Shown: in pieces, positions 60,723-64,000 of the stretch | Layout of the letters: each line of letters starts with the position of its first letter | Position numbering within the stretch: the stretch's first letter is position 1 | Assembly (NCBI GenBank): GCA_041396965.1 | Contig: JAWKXN010000001.1 | Span: forward strand, 1,674,001 to 1,738,000 | Length of the DNA stretch: 64,000 nt | From: Rickettsiales bacterium | GTDB lineage: Bacteria > Pseudomonadota > Alphaproteobacteria > Rickettsiales > SXRF01 | Direction: 5' to 3' | Notes under the pieces: model-generated | Database searches by the model: none | Seen by the model: the letters and a program-made list of their open reading frames with translations, nothing else | Told to the model about the DNA's origin: nothing | Translations under genes and position numbers: made by a program

Positions 60723-62018
60723 GTGAATCTACATACATCACTAAAACCCTATATGACCATGTTATTTCCAAAAAATAATTGGAATTTGTCTCTTTCATAT
60801 ATTGCTGTTTTGCTTATACCGTGGGGGTTGATTTTCAGCAGAGGTCTTGCTGATTCCTGTTGTGTTATTGTATCATTGCTTTTTTTGCTAAATAGCTACC
60901 AAAATAAAAACTGGGCATGGCTTAAAGACCCATTTATCAAAATTAGCATCGTAGCGTGGTTATGGATGGTACTGGTAGTGTCACCACTTGCCGTATCGCC
61001 TAAACTTTCATTCTCTGTCGCTATACCATGGATTCGCTATATATTACTTTACGCCGCTATGCGACACTGGATTTTAACCGATAAACATCGCATATTTTTT
61101 CTAGGTAAAATGCTGGCAGCAATGCTGGTATTTGTGCTCATAGACTCACTATGGCAATACTTATTTGATGTTTCTCTATCAGGAAATCCAAAAGACAGTA
61201 GTGGCAGGCTTACCGGTCCCATCAACAATGTGAAGGTTGGTGTGTTCATAGCCAAAATGATCCTACCAACTGCGGCTATTTCTCTATTTATAGCAAAATC
61301 CACCAATAGTCGCCTAATGCTTTTCACTTCTCTATTTCTGATCATAATGAGCGAGTCTATAATACTAATAAGTGGAGAACGCACCGCCTTTTTCAGCAGC
61401 ATGTTCGGTTTTTTCACCGCTATCTTCCTAATCGCCATTGTTGAAAAAAGGGTACGTATTATTGGCGCTTCACTTGCTATTACATTAAGTGGAATATCAA
61501 TATTCCTGATCCTGACTCAGGAGTGGGTTTTAGCTCGTGTCAAGGAAATAGGCATTATTTTAGGAGCGCTTTCTGAGTCTAATTACGGCAAGCTTTTTAT
61601 AGACGCTATAGTAATAGGCAAAGAAAATCTAGCTCATGGTGTTGGTTTCAAGGGCTTTCGTATTGTCTGCGAGGAAATGGAAAAACAAAAAATTCTGCTA
61701 TACTGCAACTTACACCCGCACAATACTTACCTAGAATGGTTTGCGGAAACCGGTCTTACCGGTATGGTTATATATACCGCTATGGTAATATGTCTTGCCT
61801 TTACAGTTTTGTCTTCTTTCAAAAAGTCTCACGGCATATACCGTATATTACCAGCGGCGGCTTTTGGTACGATTATCATAAATTTTTTCCCATTTATGGT
61901 AACACAGAGTATATTCTCTAACTGGCCTGCTATTTTATTATGGTACTCAGTAAGTATAGCTATGTCTTTTACAAATATTACGACAGAAAACTCAAAAAAT
62001 GGTGGCAACTATACCTAA
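60723..62018 (+). CDS. O-antigen ligase (WaaL) family protein
   Basis: A 431-residue polytopic protein with ten or more predicted helices. ISGERTAFFSSMFGFFTAIFLI and the late periplasmic loop with HPHNTYLEWFAETGLTGMVIYTAM are the Wzy_C/WaaL family motifs, with the essential His likely in HPHN. It should join O-antigen or other glycans to lipid A-core, or polymerise glycan. Start at GTG 60723; an ATG at 60753 is the alternative. Confidence 0.85.
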   Translation: MNLHTSLKPYMTMLFPKNNWNLSLSYIAVLLIPWGLIFSRGLADSCCVIVSLLFLLNSYQNKNWAWLKDPFIKISIVAWLWMVLVVSPLAVSPKLSFSVAIPWIRYILLYAAMRHWILTDKHRIFFLGKMLAAMLVFVLIDSLWQYLFDVSLSGNPKDSSGRLTGPINNVKVGVFIAKMILPTAAISLFIAKSTNSRLMLFTSLFLIIMSESIILISGERTAFFSSMFGFFTAIFLIAIVEKRVRIIGASLAITLSGISIFLILTQEWVLARVKEIGIILGALSESNYGKLFIDAIVIGKENLAHGVGFKGFRIVCEEMEKQKILLYCNLHPHNTYLEWFAETGLTGMVIYTAMVICLAFTVLSSFKKSHGIYRILPAAAFGTIIINFFPFMVTQSIFSNWPAILLWYSVSIAMSFTNITTENSKNGGNYT

Positions 62019-62036
62019 AAAATGAGGAATTAAGAA

Positions 62037-64000
62037 ATGAGAAGATACAGCAAATTCCAACAAAAATTACACCATCTTTCTATTCGCTCCCGACTTTTTA
62101 GCATAGTTTTAGTCTTTGCTATACCTTTTTCCATCCTTATCTACTCAACCATAGACAATATCAAACGCAATATCGTACTAGCGCAAATGGAAATTGATGG
62201 AGTGAAGTACGAAAAAATCCTTACCGGAATTCTTGCCGAAATAGGCAACCATCGTCTTACTAGAATGATTATCGCACATAATAAAGATCCAGATAGAAAA
62301 ATACTAAAAAAACACAATGAATATTCTAAAAATATTGACGCGCTTATAGATGAACTTATAGAACTGAACAAAAATTTAGGAACAGACCTTAGATTTTCTA
62401 AAAATATACTGAAAAATGACAATAATGAAGCAACAATGATCGAAGAACTTGCTCAAAAATGGCAGGTAATAAAAAATCAGGATATAACTATATACAACAA
62501 TTATGACGAAATTCTTGTTCTACTAGATAGAATAATAACAGTAGTCGGAGATACATCTGGTCTTATCCTTGATCCAGATCTTGACAGTTATTATCTGATG
62601 GACATCTCAGTAAACCAACTACCCCAAACTATAAACAGAATATCATATGCTTCTTTCTTACTATATCCATATTTCAATCTTTCCATACCCGTATCCCCAG
62701 AAATAAGCAGCGAAGCGAAACTAATCACTCATTTCCTACGTGAAGCCGAGATGGAGAGAGTCCTCTTTGATATTGATCTTGCCTTTAATGAGGATGAAAA
62801 TTTTTATGGTGTAAGCCAAACTCTAAAGCCTAACCTAGAACCAGTGATTGAAGAATATAAGAATGATATGAACCAATTCATCACTACATTAGATATTGTT
62901 TCATCTGGTAACAGAATAGCACCTGACACTCTTTCAAAACAAATTTTTAAATTGCGTGATTTTATAAAAACCATGAATTATAAAATCCTTGATGAATTAA
63001 CAACACTTCTCAACAAGCGCATAGAATATTATCAAAACAAACAATGGAACACTCTTATATGGTACGCATTAGCACAGCTTATAGGACTATGGTTATTCTT
63101 CTTCCTAACTACTAGTGTTATAACTCCAATAAACTGGTTGTATAAAGCTCTTGTTGAAATAACCAAAGGCAATCTACGTATCAAAATTCCCGGCAAGGAT
63201 TTTCAAGATGAAATTGGCACTATAGCAAGGGGTATTGAGTCATTCCGTATAAACCTTTTAGAAAAAGTAGAACTAGAAACCGAATTAAAGGAAAAGAGTA
63301 ATTATCTGCAATCAATAACAGATAGCTCATTTGATGGTATAATGGTGATTAATTCAATCGGAACCATACTTGATTTCAACAAATCTGCCGGAAGAATCTT
63401 TGGTTATAATATTGACGACATAAAAGGAGAAAATATCTCCATTCTCCTTCCTCAAAAAACATCCAGTCGCTATCGCAAATATATAGAATCCTATCTTAGT
63501 AATATCAGCAATATGACCGGTGTAAATCGTGAGATAAAAGGAACTAAGAAAAACGGCGATATTTTCCCTATAGAAATAACTATATCAAAACTTGATTATC
63601 ATGAAGATACGTTATTCGTGGTGATGGTTAAAGACATAACTTATCGTAAAAAAATAGAAGCTGAACTCATAGAGCATCGCGATCACCTACAAAAACTTGT
63701 TGATATTAAAACCCTAGATTTAATCATAGAAAAAGAAAAAGCTGAAAAAGCCAATGTCGCCAAGTCCGAATTCCTATCAAATATGTCACACGAACTTAGA
63801 ACACCCATGCACGCTATTCTTAATTACACCAGCATGAGCATAAAAAATATTAGTGGCGATACTATCAAGAATCCTGAAAAGCTAGACAAATATCTTAACA
63901 ATATCCAAATGGCCGGAAAAAGATTGCTCGGATTATTAAATAATCTATTGGATTTTGAAAAGTTGGAAGCCGGCAAAATGACCTTCTCTATAGAAAAAGG
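62037..64000 (+). CDS. Membrane PAS sensor histidine kinase, 3' end outside window
   Basis: The frame from ATG 62037 stays open to the window end (654 codons). In order: membrane helix (about 22-40), a long extracytoplasmic or helical region, second helix (about 338-360), HAMP-like segment (ITPINWLYKALVEITKGNLRIKIPGKDFQDEIGTIARGIESF), PAS domain (SSFDGIMVINSIGTILDFNKSAGRIFGYNIDDIKGENISILLP) and a HisKA domain with phospho-acceptor His in FLSNMSHELRTPMHAI. The ATPase domain would follow beyond 64000; a receiver domain is possible. It starts 18 bases after the WaaL-like gene. Ligand unknown. Confidence 0.9.
   Translation, partial: MRRYSKFQQKLHHLSIRSRLFSIVLVFAIPFSILIYSTIDNIKRNIVLAQMEIDGVKYEKILTGILAEIGNHRLTRMIIAHNKDPDRKILKKHNEYSKNIDALIDELIELNKNLGTDLRFSKNILKNDNNEATMIEELAQKWQVIKNQDITIYNNYDEILVLLDRIITVVGDTSGLILDPDLDSYYLMDISVNQLPQTINRISYASFLLYPYFNLSIPVSPEISSEAKLITHFLREAEMERVLFDIDLAFNEDENFYGVSQTLKPNLEPVIEEYKNDMNQFITTLDIVSSGNRIAPDTLSKQIFKLRDFIKTMNYKILDELTTLLNKRIEYYQNKQWNTLIWYALAQLIGLWLFFFLTTSVITPINWLYKALVEITKGNLRIKIPGKDFQDEIGTIARGIESFRINLLEKVELETELKEKSNYLQSITDSSFDGIMVINSIGTILDFNKSAGRIFGYNIDDIKGENISILLPQKTSSRYRKYIESYLSNISNMTGVNREIKGTKKNGDIFPIEITISKLDYHEDTLFVVMVKDITYRKKIEAELIEHRDHLQKLVDIKTLDLIIEKEKAEKANVAKSEFLSNMSHELRTPMHAILNYTSMSIKNISGDTIKNPEKLDKYLNNIQMAGKRLLGLLNNLLDFEKLEAGKMTFSIEK

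Noticed and set aside
1..64000. CRISPR array or tRNA genes
   Set aside because: No regularly spaced repeats with unique spacers and no tRNA cloverleaf were seen in any intergenic region.

Overview
The window is a gene-dense, AT-rich stretch of a Gram-negative bacterial chromosome, most likely from an alphaproteobacterium. The reasons are an FYDLN-acid (TIGR02300-type) protein beside grpE, the gene orders lepB-rnc-era and yebC-ruvC-ruvA, a pdhA/pdhB/pdhC/lpd cluster of alphaproteobacterial type, rpsB-tsf, and an envelope with lipoproteins, an L,D-transpeptidase, a DsbD-like protein and an O-antigen-ligase-like protein. Genus cannot be fixed from the sequence. ilvC, purB and thiE argue against the most reduced obligate endosymbionts, but decaying toxin-antitoxin genes, an insertion sequence and many intergenic palindromic repeats suggest a genome with ongoing erosion.

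Layout. 1-9.8 kb: mostly plus-strand housekeeping and envelope genes (grpE, ftsX, DUF218 protein, plsC-like, Sel1 protein, rph, rdgB, FMN reductase, YceI, DsbD-like, AlkA-like glycosylase), many with ATGA overlaps. 9.8-10.5 kb: an apparently intact HigB/HigA-type toxin-antitoxin pair whose promoter lies inside a perfect palindrome. 10.5-24.4 kb: purB, a histidine-rich membrane protein of unknown function, ilvC, lepB-rnc-era, rmuC, glmU, an L,D-transpeptidase, a nitrilase-family hydrolase and a partly degenerate EAL protein. 24.4-31.7 kb: a minus-strand block with ruvA, ruvC, yebC, an OmpA-C-like protein, suhB, efp, thiE and a class I (DhnA-type) aldolase. 32.1-34.9 kb: two adjacent, distantly similar proteins of unknown function. 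35-37.4 kb: rpsB and tsf, both longer than usual. 37.5-39.7 kb: small orphan genes, repeats and a 1,037-bp insertion sequence with 25-bp inverted repeats and an 8-bp target duplication. 39.7-48.3 kb: a pseudopilin-like gene and the pyruvate dehydrogenase genes, interspersed with two decayed toxin-antitoxin modules (MntA-HepT and Phd-PIN) and several small exported proteins. 48.5-64 kb: parE, a subtilisin-like exported protease, pepA, a MarR-like regulator, a GYF_2 membrane protein, a 547-residue orphan protein, ffh, yggT, a WaaL-like ligase and the start of a membrane sensor histidine kinase that runs off the window.

The most interesting features are the pyruvate dehydrogenase cluster carrying two independently broken toxin-antitoxin modules; the higBA operator that contains both promoter hexamers and predicts a leaderless toxin mRNA; the tandem unknown paralogs; and at least six families of intergenic repeats or hairpins, one with a compensatory base-pair change. 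I found no tRNA, rRNA or CRISPR array. All family assignments are from motif recognition by eye; no database search was run.
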